Shown here: piece by piece, positions 1 to 14,100 of the stretch
Numbering within the stretch: the first letter of the stretch is position 1
Layout of the letters: every line of letters starts with the position of its first letter
NCBI RefSeq assembly: GCF_001522545.3
Contig: NC_031770.1
Location: 170,486-234,485, forward strand
Source of the DNA: Parus major
Lineage: Eukaryota > Chordata > Aves > Passeriformes > Paridae
Direction: 5' to 3'
DNA: 64,000 nt
Translations under genes and position numbers: made by a program
The notes under the pieces: model-generated
The model's database searches: none
Told to the model about the DNA's origin: nothing
What the model saw: the letters and a program-made list of their open reading frames with translations, nothing else

Positions 1-1971
1 GTACAGGCAGTTTTCTTTGAGATACATAAATCCGCACTGAGAGGCACCCAGCCACACATAGAGATATGAAGGCTGCCAGAATATTTACACACAAAAGGAA
101 AACCCTGCCTGGCCTGCACAACACTGGAGGGTGTGGTCTCAGCTGTTTGGAGACAGGCAGGGGCTGCAGGTGCTCCGTATCATACAGCACTGCCCAGGTC
201 TGCGCCACTCCTGCTGAGGAAAGCTGATTTCTTAAATGATTCATGTTATTCCTTTATTCCTGAGCGTTTACTCCTCCAGCTGGAACACCAGCTTTATTCT
301 AAACAATTTTCTATCAGTGTTTTGGTTTCCTCCCATGCTTCAGAAATGGGTGAAATAAACATGGCTGTTGTTTGAAACAATCTAACACTGTCCATCAACT
401 TAAAAGCCACCAGCCTCAGTGGCAATAAAGCAGCAACAGCGTGGGAGACTCCTACTCTGGAATCATCCCAAAGAGTTGCCTTCGTTTTCAAAGGGACAAC
501 TGCTCTGTCAGCTTCTTAAGCATTCCCCAGAATGTCCAACTAGGTCAGGAGATGGTGTGAAAAGTCCTGCATGCTCCACCTTTATTACATGAGTAGAGAA
601 CAAATTAAAGCCACAACAGAGTTGCCAATGTACAAAAGAAGATGCAGGTCACAAAGTAAAAGAGTCTCAGCAGGAGGAAACAGTCCTCAGCAATCAGGAG
701 AAACAAACAACATGCTGCATGTCTTTTCTTTTTAAAGTCAACTATTTGGGTGGGTGTGTCCAGCTAAGAGGCAGCACAGTCTATTCGGAGGCATCCAGAG
801 ATGCTTTCTATGCCCATGGTACTAAGTTCTGTGTTACTGACAGAATCCCCTCTCAGCCTTTAGCTTTGCAACAAGATGAACACATAAAATTCATGCAAGA
901 CCCATTAGGTCAATTAGACAATACACTGAACTTGAAATGCACAACCCCAAAGCCCTACACGTTTTTTTCTGCACAGCAGAGCTGAGCTAGTACCAATGAC
1001 AGGCCCAGTCAATGGACAGACTTCCTTTGCTGCATTCAAAGCACCACGACTTAATAGTCCTGCAAACCTTTCTCCTTAATAATCAGTTTCACATTTCTCA
1101 AGCATTTTCCATGCTAAGATTCCTAACAATGCACTCAAGGATGCCCTGCACACCAAGACAGGAATAGACTAGTGCCAAATTGGAGGACTCATGGCATGAA
1201 TTCTCCAAGGCATACCGACATGAAAGAGGATACGGCAATTTCAGAACCTGGCAGGAACAGGAAACACATGGACCTAAACACACAGCTAAGCTTTGCTGCA
1301 GCCATCTACAAACTTCCTCATAAACCTTTTGGATTCTGGGGCCTAGAAGGGCCCTGCAGAAAACATCTTCATTAAAAATGCTACCATGGAAACAGCAAAG
1401 AGGCATATTTCCTTGCCTCTAGCAGACTTTAGCCCTCATTCAAGAAATGCCTCAGGAAACATAGTGCTAGGGCTTGTAAAAACACTTTGTGAGAAGCAAA
1501 TATTGGAAAAAAGCAAAGATCACTAAAAGGGGGTGACATTCTCGAAAGCACTTCTGCAAAGAAGTCCCCCAGAAGTCTTCACAAAACACCTAACTCAAGT
1601 CACAATTCGCTGAGTGCTGCTGCCCCACAAATCCTTTCAGGAAATTTTCAGGCACAACAGGCTAAGAGTACCTGGCTCCTGCACAGTGCATGTGGTGTTT
1701 GCCTGCTGACTCAAAATGGGTTGGAGACAACGTATTTGCTCACAAAGCAATACACAGCAGCAGATTTTCAGGCCTTTGGGACTTGTGGTCTGCAAGCTGC
1801 CCAGCAGTGGAAATGATGATGACATTCTCTTGTTACACTATCAACATCACTATCATTGGGTCTCCCCTTAATAGGATTCCTACTCAAACACAGGGAACAG
1901 CAACAGTGCTAAGAGGAAGAACACCCCATTGCTATTCCTTCAGGCAGCTCCAGTAAAAAGGAACAGATTAC
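1..1971 (-). other. RIN2: RIN2 intron after exon 9 (partial)
   Basis: I see no coding exon and no recognisable repeat. The remaining VPS9 and RA exons are not here. Open frames on both strands are short and show no family similarity. Confidence 0.8.
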
Positions 1972-2103
1972 CTTCTCCATGCAGCAAGGATGGATCCAGC
2001 AACTCCATCATGTATTCGATTTCAGTATCCAGCTCCAGCATATCACACTGGGCTAGCACATACGTCAGCACAGGCAAGAAGTCATCAGCTCCGTACAGCC
2101 TCC
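1972..2103 (-). CDS. RIN2: RIN2 coding exon 9 (VPS9 catalytic core, last exon in window)
   Basis: Acceptor CAACCCAG|GG and donor GAAG|GTAATC. It encodes residues 686-728: RLYGADDFLPVLTYVLAQCD then MLELDTEIEYMMELLDPSLL and HGE. The Asp pair in GADDFLPVL (691-692) contains the conserved acidic residue of VPS9 exchange factors. The donor is intact, so the gene continues. The next family segment (usually GYYLTSAYGALSLIKNFQ) is not found in 1-1971 and must lie left of the window. Confidence 0.96.
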
Positions 2104-5100
2104 CTGGGTTGAAGGGAACACAGGCAGTGAGAGACAAACCACATTTTTTTACCAGTTTCCATGTTTGAAAGGAAAGCGCTCTTTTGTGCCTTGTCTACCC
2201 ATCATGTCTGTATTACTCCAGACCCCCTTAAAGTTACCAATGTGCAGCAAAGAGAACATCACCTGACACTCACTGCACAGGAGACCAGCTCAAACCTGTT
2301 CTTCAAACAAGCACAAATCTTATGATGCACATCTTGAGGCATGCAAGGGAAATTTAGAGACTGAGCTCACCCTGGCACCAGCTCAACTGGTGAATTGGTA
2401 AAAAGCCTGCCACGCCAGTCTGGCCTGACCTTCACCTGCACTGCTACCATTGCCTAAGAGGTGATGAACAGGCATTCTCTTTATACATCCGGAGACTGCA
2501 CCTACTTTCTGGAAGCATCTGGACACAAACACCAGTCTGAGTAGGAATTCCACAGCAGAGAAGCCTGAATATAAAAGCCTATTAGATTTTACAATAGGAC
2601 TCATTTCCTTGACAGACAATTGACAAAACCACCAGTGAGCAAGGTCTCCTGTACCTGAAGGAAGCCTACAAGAAAGACAGGGAGAGACTGCAAGGGCCTG
2701 GTGTGACAGTGACCCATGAAGACTGTGCTATACCTAGGCCTGTCTGTGCTCCTGGCACTTCTCGTGCATTTTGACTTTCTGTTCAGAAATCCCCACGTGG
2801 CCAAATCTTTGTGTCTGGCAAAATGGTGTTTACTGCAGAACGGCTGCGATGGTCACCCAGAACTGCCCAGAGCAGGAGCCAGCTTGTAACTGGTGAAACT
2901 CAGTGACACCAGCTGAGGCACACGGTCCAGCTAACACCCTTACTTGCTGGGAGTACAGATGCTCAAACAGCTGCTGGCTCAATGCCACCTTTAACAAAAT
3001 TTATATGACAAAACAAGACAGCACAATGACCACTTGCCACATTTTAGCCCAAGTCTCCCAGTGTGGCACTTAATCAGCAGCAGCCTCTCAGAGTTTTCCT
3101 TCTGCATGCTGGAAATACCTTACTCAACACAGTAATGCCACAGTACGAAAGAGGAGTTTACAGAACTTCAGGCCAAGATCCCTATATCCATTTTTAAAAT
3201 GCAGAATTTCGAAATGCAATAATAAGCTGGGCAGGAGCTCAATCCTAAATCTTATAAAAGTACCTGGGGCGCTTTAACAGCCATCAGCTTTCATTATTCA
3301 TCTCAAATCTCCAAAGAAAGCAGCTGTCTTGATCTGCACCGGACCCAGCTGCACATGCAGTGCTTTCCTTAGAAAGAAAACTGCCAAGACCCTGCAGCAG
3401 CTTATACTCATTTAGAAGAAAAAAAATTCTCCCACTACCACAGCTTTGCTACACTTCAGCTCATGACCTGTCGTAGCAGTATGCAAGAGAGAATGTCATC
3501 ATGTCATCCAGCACAGCGTTTTGGCTGCTCAGGAGGTAAAAACTACTGCTCTGCAGTGCCATTTCAGTATTTAGGTTTCAAAGGTGCTTTTGGATTCTTT
3601 TTACAGGGCAGAAATAGATGTCATTTCTGTTCCAAAAGCATGACAGAAAATGCCCAAATGACCAAAAATACTGGATTAGAGGCTGCTTTTCTCCACCCAT
3701 TAAGACAAAACCCTTGTAGTTGCCATACTTGCATACATGCTATTGAATTACAGTAGCTGAATATATGGTGTTACCTCTATTACAATTTGCAGGAAAATAC
3801 TCATTTAGGATCAGTGTTAAATTCAAGGCTCACAGGACAGCCTTTCTGCTGGGAAACTTCAAGAGCCTCAAAAAAAAGTTAAGGAAAGCCGGTCTTTTCC
3901 AGCTGCTTCACATCTATAGGATGCTCTGCCTGGAATGACGTAAAACAATGTCCTGTTTTGCAAAGCTATCAGTGGTGAACCAGGAAGGGGTGTCACGCTG
4001 CTTTTGGTGTTGAATTATGCTAAATCCAGTCTGACTCATCAACCCCAAAGTTAAACATCCTGACAGAGATGTGCCAAATATAACTCATTTTTCTATACCT
4101 ATATCTGGTTTGCCATCCCTAATCCTGTAGGGGACCAAACTGTACAAAGGTTCAAATACACCTCTACAATTCCTTAGACTTATTAAACCATTGACGAAGT
4201 CTGGGCTAAAACTGAATCCAGCTGCACCCAGACTCCTCTCTGAGAAAGAGTTTAAGAAGCAGGAGGGTCCTTCCTTCACCACGAAAGGGCTTCTCTAATT
4301 AACTTTGTCTGAAGCTCCCATTCCACCCATGACAACAACTCTGCTTCAGACTGAGTTGTTGAGATGTGTGGCCAGATAGCTCAGAGACAGCAGGTCAGAA
4401 GCAGAGAGGAAGAATTCCCCTCAAAAGGGCAAGGAGAGGCTACAAGAGCTTCAGCAGGAGACCTGTCTACAGAATGAGATGGGCTGATTCCTCTAAAAGA
4501 CAACATCAGGTATGAAGTATCAGTGAACCTGAGCTGCCAGAAGCACCGTACCTGAGTTATTCTCCATAACAGTGTAAATCAGTTTGCAAACTCTCAGCAG
4601 CAGCATGACTTTCTTTTCAGGTGAATACATCTTCTGCATAGTCATGAACTTGACTTTAATCTTTTCAATGTCCACAAAGTCTGGTGTTGGAACAAACACG
4701 CCCAGTTCCTGAGGATTCCTCTGCCGCACCAGCTGCAGGTTTTCCTTCAGTTGTTTCCAGGAACCATCCGTGCTATGAAACTCTTTCAACATCGCTTCAA
4801 TGTGACCCTTCAGTGGCTTCAGAATGCACTTATGCATGGCCTTCTCCAGCACAACATCTGCAATAGGAAAACACAGATCCAGCTGACTTCCCCCTCTACA
4901 GCAGAGCCAGCACTAACACAACCATTCCCTAAAGAGACTCTGTACAGCAAAACCTACTTTCTAAGGCCCATTTATTACACAAGCTGAGTTTCCAGATGTC
5001 TGTTAACATGAAAAGAGGCAGAGCAGAATCTGTATTCCATTGTCATTTTTGGCATTGTGGTAAATAAAAAAACCTGCACCCACACAGACAATGACCCACA

Positions 5101-8100
5101 CAGACAGACTATGGATAGCTAAAAAAAAAGAAAAAAAAAGCTGTGGGTCTAGTAAAGTTTTTCTTTTGTTGGTCAGAAGTCTGCAAGTTTTATTTTACTT
5201 TAAGTTTAGACTTCAACTCCTCAACTTAATGTAAAACACAGTAAAAATCGTAATTTTTGTCTCTTTTGGCATTAAAACCTGTCCTTTTTGCATAGTTTCC
5301 ATTGGAAACTATAACTCAACAAAGATTTCCTAAAACTTGGCTCGACTTTGTCAGGATCTTTATGAAGCTGGACAGATTACAGGCTTTAACCTATAAATGA
5401 AAACCAAGCTGTGTTTGTCCAGCTTCAGATTTCATCACACAAGCTTATATACAGCTTTGTCATCAAGTTCCAAGTTCTTTGGCAATAGTGTGCACATGGC
5501 ACAGTAACCACTAACTTCAGGGCTTATTTTTAATTCTTGTTCTACTCCAGTTTTTCTTTAACCCTCATTCTCCATTTTCAAAGTATGGACTGCCTCAACA
5601 GAGAAAGCACTTTGCTAAACATTTTCTCTGCAAACCCTTACTTTAAAACCTGATTGCCTTTCCCAGCATCCTTATGGCAACACAGCTTACATCAGTTATT
5701 AGATTACACTGATTATCTGTACCATGGTGAGGAATGTTCCCGTGCCATCCCTGGAGAGTGGGGCAGGACCAGAGCCTAGAGCAGGCAGATGGACCAGAGG
5801 AGCAAAAGGACTGAGAGCAGACAGAGGAGAGGCCGTGTCACTGCCAGGTCACATGTTTACACAAATTAGCAGTGGACATTCTTATTAGTAACGGTGACTC
5901 TTTGAAGTTTTATTAAACCTCATGCTCAGTTTCATTAAAACTCATGCCTGTCCCAGGTTCTTTGCCTGTACTTCTGTGTTCTTCTTCTGTCTAGAGCCTC
6001 TTTCTTTTCTCCCTACTCTTTTTTTTTTATTTTTTTATTTTTTAATCACATACTATTTCTAAGGCTTGTGATTGACACCCATACCCACACACTCTCCAAA
6101 GAAGCATTATTCCGTTTTCTTGCTTTTTTCCCTTCATTTATCTTATCCTTGTGTCCAACCCTTTCTCCTCTTGTGTCTCCATCCCTCTTACCCTTCACAC
6201 ACTCCCCCTCCTCCTATGGTGCCTTGACTTCATATGTAGCATTTTTTCTGTGTTTTTCAGTAAAGGCACCAGAAAAGGTATGATCAGTCCGAGACATGTT
6301 ATTGGTGTTATTGGTGGCCTCACACAGCAGCCAGGGCTGGATCCAGCTTCCCACCAGACCAGAGCCATCAATTAGCAACATTAGCAAGTGGCAACACTTC
6401 AAACGACTGATCCTTATCTACTGTACTTGGTAGAGCCACACAATCAGCACCAAACCAGCCATATAAATAGAAGCATCACCCTTCTGCACAGGGACAGAAA
6501 CTGCCTCTCCCCTGCCATCAAAGCAATGCTCAGGGCTCATGGGGAAGAAACAATTGCAAAACTATTTTCCACCAAGAAAAACGCATGTGTCTCACCCATG
6601 GACCGGTACGTTGGCTGGCTAAATTTCTGGAGTGTACAAATTGTTCCTTGCTATCTTCACTGATGACTATTTTTTTGACAATTCAGCTCACTTTATTTCT
6701 ACCACCTGATTTTTTTAAATAGGGAGAACACCAACTGCTTAGCTTGTAAGAGGAATACCTCTGCAGTGTGCATTCCAACCACCTGGTATTGTTATTAAAG
6801 TAGTTGGTGCTGCTAAACATCATGCAAAGTGAGAGAGCTCTATCCCCGTGAAAGCTGAACACCCACAGGCTCCCACTGCACGTTCTGCACATGAATAGTG
6901 AGCATGAGCCATCCTTTGTCTCAATAAAGAGGGGTCAGCACCACATTTGCTCCCAGGAGCCTTGGGAAATGCAGCATGTTTCTGTATGTGACTGATCCTC
7001 CATAGGATCATAGGATCCATAGGAGGCAGGAGCAGTGCCTCCCCAGATCCCACATGAACTGGATGCTGCTGGGAGAGAAAATTCCTCCCTGGAGCCCCAG
7101 TCCTTGGCTGGGGCCAGGCTTGTCATCTGTAGGTGAGAAGTGGAAGGCTCAGGGCTTCTGCCCTCAACCCTTCAAAAGGTAGTGCCACTTCCACATATGA
7201 CCCGTGCAGATTTTTACAGCTGCACAAGATAGCAAGGAGGTTTCTTCCACATTTGCAGTTTGTCACAGGCTCCAAAAGCTGTGCCTGGAAATTGCTTTGA
7301 AATTTACTTGATCACATTCCACAATTTCCATGGAAAATTGAAATAATTTTGAAGCAGCACAGACGAAGGGATGACGACTCCTGGCTGTGCTCAAAGCTCC
7401 ACAAAGGCACAACAAAACAAAGGAAAACCACAACAAACGAAAAGCCACCAAACCCCACACCAAAAAAACCCCAAAACAAAAACCCCACAAAACAACCCCA
7501 AAACAGCACATAACCTTTTCTCCTCCTTAATGAATTCTTGGCACACACATAAGAACCACTCAGTTCTGCCCTCAAATGAAAAAGTGGCAAAATCTAACAA
7601 GCTGGTGAGGCCAACAGCAGCGAGATTGATAAGGGCTGGACGGTTTTGTTTGTGGTCAACAGTAATACCCATATGTATCTTAATGAATACAAAGCTTACA
7701 AAAAAATGTATTATTATTAAAGCCTGGTAGGACAGCACTTCCTGTGATCTGTGTCTTAGAACAATATTCAGTGTCGTGGCACCTATGAGCATATTTGGGG
7801 CAAGAGCACGCAGCCGGTGACCCTGTCTTCAGCACTGCTGCTTCTGGCTGCTTTCAGATAAAGGTGTTTGTGGGTAAGATCCCACAAACCTGTTCTCAGC
7901 CAGCAGCAGTTTTCACTGTTCGACTTCTAATGGCCACAAAAAAGTATATGAGGGTTTCCCAGGCAAATCAGCATCTAAGTTGTGAGTCGAGGACTGGTTC
8001 TTTACCTTAACATCTGTATATTTTTAAGATCCAAATCAGCAACAAAAATTCTGTTTACTTCAGATGCATGTTTTCAAATATCCTCTCAGGATGCTTACCA

Positions 8101-11100
8101 CTCCAAAACCAAAACAGACACTCCTCAGATATTTTTTTTTTTAAAACTGAATATAATGTGAGCTGAACACTGTGTATCGTTCCTGAAATGATGCTTATAA
8201 TTAGCCTGTAGCCTCAAAATGGGAACTGGAAGTGCTTTGATAAATGAATTGTAAAGGCCAGCCAGCTAGTTTCGTTGTGACTTGTGAAAACACATCTGTA
8301 TCCTGTGCTGACATGCTATTTTTGTTTTGCTGCCAAGCACACAAGTCTGCATCTAGACAGGACAACATATTAGTCACTGCCAGTGTCCTTACACAGCCTC
8401 TTTAAGACCCGCACTTCCTCAAACTGCAGGCACGCTCTCACCTTTTCCAGGATCTCAGTTTCCCCGCTCCCTACCAATTATTGCTGCTCCACTGAAATGA
8501 CTGTCATGTTCCAGGCCCTGGATTTACACTCGAGCCCTCTTTACTGTGGTCAAACCGTAAATCATGGGTCAGTAGGAGCCTGAGTGAGCCCGAGAACCAC
8601 CACAGTCCTGCACAAGTCACTGCCTAAGAGCTGAAAGAAGAAAGTTGCTTTGCAATACCACAGCATGTCTATGCATGACACCTAACTACACTGCATTTGC
8701 TTTATTGTGTATTCTCCTAATACCTTGTAAAAGTTCATTGACTGGCGTGACCAACACAGACCTATTTTAAGGTAAGTCGTGTCAGGATGGCCAAGCATCC
8801 AGTTCTTGGTGGGTACAGACATGGCAATCTCCTCCACACGAGCAGGACTTGAAAGTAAGAGCTCACACAACCCACATTCCTTGCTTTCAGCACATCCCTG
8901 AAACCAGAGGTGGGACTGAGGTGTTTGATGTACAGGCAATGACGGCAGAGATCCAGCAAGTAGGAATGAAAAGGAAGCCTCCTCCGTCTGACCTACACAA
9001 AAGCACACCAAAGAATCACAAAGCTATCTGTGCTAAGTGTGTTCTGTTTTATCCAGCTGTGGGTTACTTTCAACTCACGCTATAGCTGTGTGGTAAGCAC
9101 TTGTGTTCTCTTGAAGGAGCAGGAAAGAAAAGAAGCAGGGGAAAAGTCACAAAGGAAATCTAAGGGACGGTCAGAGAAAGGACCTGGTCCCCTGCTTCTG
9201 CTCAGTGCTTTTACCACTGCTTCCTACTTGCCCTGTCCTGCCACTCCTGTGGTGAAAGGAGGTGCACTGAGGGACATGTTTGTAAGACTAAACTCAACAT
9301 GAAAAGATGCTACAATGAAGGACAGGACATCAGAACAAATGTAAAGGCACCTAAGAAGTAACATCGTGGAAAAAACAGCTGGCACGAGTTTTTCAAGCAG
9401 AAACAGTGACAATATCATTCTAGTTCCTTTAGGAGAATAACTGGACTAGTAAAGAAGAGGGGATCTGGGGCAGGCTGCTGCTTAACCTTTTTAAGGCACA
9501 TAGGCCTAATTCTGTGCACCTTCCATACAAAACAGACAAGGGAAATACTGTCTTGCCATAGTAACCAAAAGCACGGTGCATCAACAGGTGCACAGAATAC
9601 TGCACTGAGAACCCAAGTATCCATGGCTGACTGCCAAACAAGACACACCTTGGAACAGAGGTACCATGGGGGTCAGTCCTGGGCTTCAGTTAATTACTAT
9701 GTCCTGCTCTGTCTGCCTGCAACTCCTCTGTACAGACCTAAGGCCCTGCAACAAGGCAAGGACTGCCAGGAAGGGGCCAACACATCCTCTCCAAGCCTCT
9801 TTAGCATTCAGCATTTAAATATCCCTACCATATTAGAAATACCAAAACAAGTAATAGATGGTGTTGTTCCGGCACGTTCCCACATGATCAGTTAGCCCCT
9901 TACTTACAAATGGTTTAAAGCAGTCATTTCTTGGCTCAGGGCCAGATTCAGGCACTGAGACTGAAGTTGTTCAGACGTCAGATCCCACTTGGCAAAGTGA
10001 CAGCATTCAACTTGACTCTGCTTTGTTCAAAGCCAAGAAAAGACAAAAAGACAAACAAAAACTCCCAAACATTTGCTGATCAAGCAGCTCTGGACTATCA
10101 GGGTCTCCTTGGACCAGCCCAGGTCTTTATTCTGTGGATACAAATTGAGGTGTGGATGTCTTTTAAAAAAATAAATCGCATTCATCTTTAAACAATAAAG
10201 AGCCATGTGCCTTACTCTTGATTCTGCCCCAACACTGGAAGTCTCATTGCTTCAGGGAGACTTAACAACCTAAAGTGCTACGGTTAGGAGGCATCTGTCA
10301 GGACTGATTAGAAACCCTGAAGCCTGTTTTCCCAATGGTTTTGCAGAAATTTAACTATTTGATGGGACCCTTATTTGGGAAGCTTAAAAGATCTGCTGCA
10401 GAAGTCTTTTGCTTGTGGGAGTCCACAACACAGTACTAGAAGAAAAGCTACATGATGAAAAATATCATTACGGAGACATGGGAAGACGTTCCAAACACCG
10501 AGGGCTTCACTAAGCCTGGGGGTGCTGTTCCAGCACCTACTGAAGTTCAGGAAACAAAAGAGGGTTAAAGCAAAGCCTGAATGACTCAGAAAGGAGGAGT
10601 ATTGTCCCAGAAGCACACATCCAGCACCAGGCTGACACGGTGGAGGAAAAACCTGCACCAGGGAAGTGTGAGCTGACGAGAGGGGATAAATCACTACTCA
10701 CAAGGTTAAAATCTGGGCTGCAATTCCATATTGAAATAGTCAAGGAAAACTGTGGACAACAGGCAGGGCTCTACTTCATAACAAGCTCTCCACAGGGATG
10801 ACTAAATTTTGCTGTCACATTGTTATCTGCTTAGATCAGCAACATCTGATGCTCCTGATCCACTGCAGTTGTTTGCTGGCTCAAGCCAAAGGCAGCAGAT
10901 GATTCAAAAGCAAGTTCTTTCTTTGTTTAAACCAGTGCACTTTACAAATTAATTGTGTTTAGTCACATGATCAAAACCAGACTTTCTGCCGCTGAAGAAA
11001 ACCAGGGCAGTTTTAGTTGTTATATTTTTCATACCTTGTGCTAGTCCAAAGTCTGAAACATTTAATAGCAGACAACATTTTTTCCAGTCTTGGAACAGTC

Positions 11101-14100
11101 CTGGGAGACCCACAGACCGATTAAACCACACCCTTGTGAAACAAAAAGTACATAACAAACTAGGCTTTCAGAATATTCCAGCCAAACTCGATCTGTATTG
11201 CTTTGTCAAATATCCAGCACTCTACAGAAAAGCAGGCAAAAATGTGCCACATCCCCTGCTTCATGTGGTGCCTTTTCTTCCATGTAACGCCCACCTAGCA
11301 GTCTTCATTATTCTAGTGAGAATATTACATGTCTCTGAGTCTCAGTACTGGGGACACTCTTCACATTTTTGTATTTGCTCTAGCAGTCCTCGTGACTTTT
11401 GCTTGACTTTGTGTAAATGAAGTTGAGGTTACGTGAGAATACCTCCTCTGGGTCAAGGACAGAGAGAATATCAATACAAAATTACCCTCTAGTCTCAGAG
11501 AAGGAAGTATCTGCCAGTTTTGCACTGAGCCAACTGTTGAGACACTGGGGTATGGAGAAAAACAAGCAAATTAGGACTGAAGTGAGCTCACAAGGAAAAT
11601 ATTCTGCCCTGAGGCGTGTTTACCTCTTAAATGTGGCTTACAGGCTCTTTCACAAATACTGCTCAGACTCTGCAAGAGAGGCATCGAGATTTATGTAGCA
11701 ACGATGATTTCACTTTTTTGGATACACAAATCTCTCTCCCCTGTTAAAATATATGTTCTAACATATAGCTCATCTATTACCACTTACAAACACATCTAAC
11801 AGAGAAGTACAGAAAACTAGAGATCAGCAGTCCCTTCCCTTGCACACCTTTGTTTTCTAAAACATATATTTTTATTTTGTTTCAAATGCAGGGATAGTAC
11901 AGCTTTGCTAGAAGTAACTAAGAACATCTGTAGGAATCAGATTCATTTCAAAACTAGGTTGTCATAAAATGTCTCTCCGCTCTTACATGTCACTGGTTTT
12001 GAATAAATTCTAGTTCTACAGCTACAATCCACACAGTTAAGTTGGGACCAAACATTGAGATATGTCCACCCAATTCAGAGAAAAATACATGTGTCCCAGC
12101 AAACAGAGGATTCTCTATTGTTAACAGTACAGCAGGTAAAAAAGTAAGAATTACAGGTAAAAAGTCCACATTGCACCTATTTTAAGGGTAACTTGTTATG
12201 AACAACTTCAAGTAGTTCATAACAAGTAATCATTCCAAGCTGACAGGGTGATTTGGGGTGGGAAGGGTAGGGGGAGGTTGTTTTTAAGACTCAGATGCTC
12301 AGTGGCTCAAGCTCTACTAGCCAAGCTAGCCCCACCTTTTTGAATTCGACAAAGACTATCACTATAAACACAGATTACACATTTTCACCTTCCCCCCAAA
12401 ACACAGGACAGCGTTTCTTACCTATTTGGTCTTCTGGAATCAGTGATTCAATTGGGGGATCAAGTTCGGAACTTTGGGACAAATAGTTCTTGACTTGGGT
12501 CATGAACTGACGAATTGTTTGCAGCATATCAGTACTCGAAACATGGCACTCCTTGTTTTCTTGGAGAAAGCTGACATAGTCCTGTACTAAGCACCCAAAA
12601 TAGGTGCGTTTGTCCCGGGACATCTCTGCAATTTTCTTAATCATCCTCTTCTCGGGGGTCATGAAGGAACTGAAAACTCCGCTGACTTTCCGTAGCTGAG
12701 ATTTCACAATCTTGGGGAGAACAAACGAACTGCTTCTTTTCTTCTTGGGCTTCAAAGGGGGTGCCATGCTCTCCTGGTCACTTTCCCCCTCGAAGTCCTC
12801 CAGGCTGCTGTTGGTGTCCCCCTCATAGCCGAAGAGCGGCATGCTCCGATCGAAGTCCAGCGAGTCCGACGAGGAGGTGGAAATGCTCATGTCGCTCAGT
12901 CTCTGCCGGCCTCCATTCCACGGGATGTGTGACTCAGAGATGGCAGGCGCCGTCTTTCTGGGAGCTGCTGGAGCCGGCTCAGGCAGGGCTTCACCTGGAG
13001 CGGCAGCTGCCTCGGGCACACGCACGGAGCCGGGCCGGAGCGGCACCGCGCTCCTGGAGGCACCGTCTGCCTCGGAGCACACCGCCTGCTTCTTCAGCCG
13101 AGGAGGCGGTATTGGGGTGGGCTTGCTCTGCAGCAAATCCAAGCCTCTCTCCTTCTTATGGTTGACTGTTTCTGGCATGCTCGCCTGCTTTATAGTCCTG
13201 GAAATCTGCGGGCTCGTGAGGCTGCTATTAATAGCAGGAGGTGGCGGCCGGGGCGGGGGGGAGCGAGGCCTCGCTGTGCCATTCACGTCTGGAGCTCTCG
13301 GGCTCTGCCTTTTCAGACTTCCACTGACATCCTGGCTGTGCACTTTCAAGAAGAGGGGATTAATGAAACACAGCGCTCCGTTGGTCTGGCTGCACTCCAG
13401 CTCTGAAGGCGTTCTGGTTCGTATAGAATGCACTCCATTTATAAGGCAGAGCTGGCGTGAGTCTTTGTGAGCACTGTCCAAAGGCACAGGCCTACAGGGA
13501 GGTGAAGGATCCGGAGGTTTGCTGTTAGCCAGGGAGCTCCAAAAGTCTGAAAATCATCATTGCATTAATGTAAGAATGCAAAACAGCACGCAGATGGCTT
13601 TCAGAACATTCAGCTCAACATCAGTTTAAATAAAGTATCAAGAAATTTAGGCAAGATTTTATTAATTCAAAGGGGGAAAAAATCCACGTGAACCTCCTCA
13701 AAGCACCACACCAAACATAACTGCATGCTGCATTCCTGGGGCTGCTGTTACTCATTTATAAATACTATGGCCAATGCATATCTTCCAATCACCCCACTAA
13801 ACTTAAAATTAAATTGAGAATCAAAGAAATGAATGGAGACTGTAACAGAATACTTTACACGGCTTGAGACTGAAAGTGAGATTGAGGCTGAATTAAAACT
13901 GAGATTTTGAAACACAAACTGCTCACCAGCATCTCACTCAGGAGGAAAAAAGCAAGATTCTCAGCTGGTATTAGTAAGCTCACTTCATTGAAGACAACAG
14001 TTAAATTTATTTACACCACCTTAAGGCCACTTATGGCAACTCTACAAGTATCTTGGTTTGGTTTCTTTTCATAGCAAACACGTTACACTATACATGAGAA

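Larger units (their letters stand above)
4858..12421 (-). other. RIN2: RIN2 intron between exons 7 and 8
   Basis: GT-AG intron of 7564 bases. Contents seen: T-rich tracts near 6018-6050, an A/C-only tract at 7445-7505, a short CATAGGATC-type duplication at 7000-7024, and a 13-bp inverted repeat at 12191-12227. No coding signal is recognised. Confidence 0.85.

Noticed and set aside
1..1971. Searched for the next RIN2 exon (GYYLTSAYGALSLIKNFQ-type segment)
   Set aside because: No matching frame or splice pair found; the gene must continue beyond the left edge.
7391..7792. Minus-strand open frame of 133 codons, rich in Phe, Gly, Val, Cys and Trp
   Set aside because: It is the translation of the A/C-only low-complexity tract on the opposite strand.
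12841..13470. Plus-strand open frame of 209 codons, and another of 134 codons at 12761-13165
   Set aside because: Both are antisense shadows of the GC-rich RIN2 exon 7; no family similarity and no splice context.
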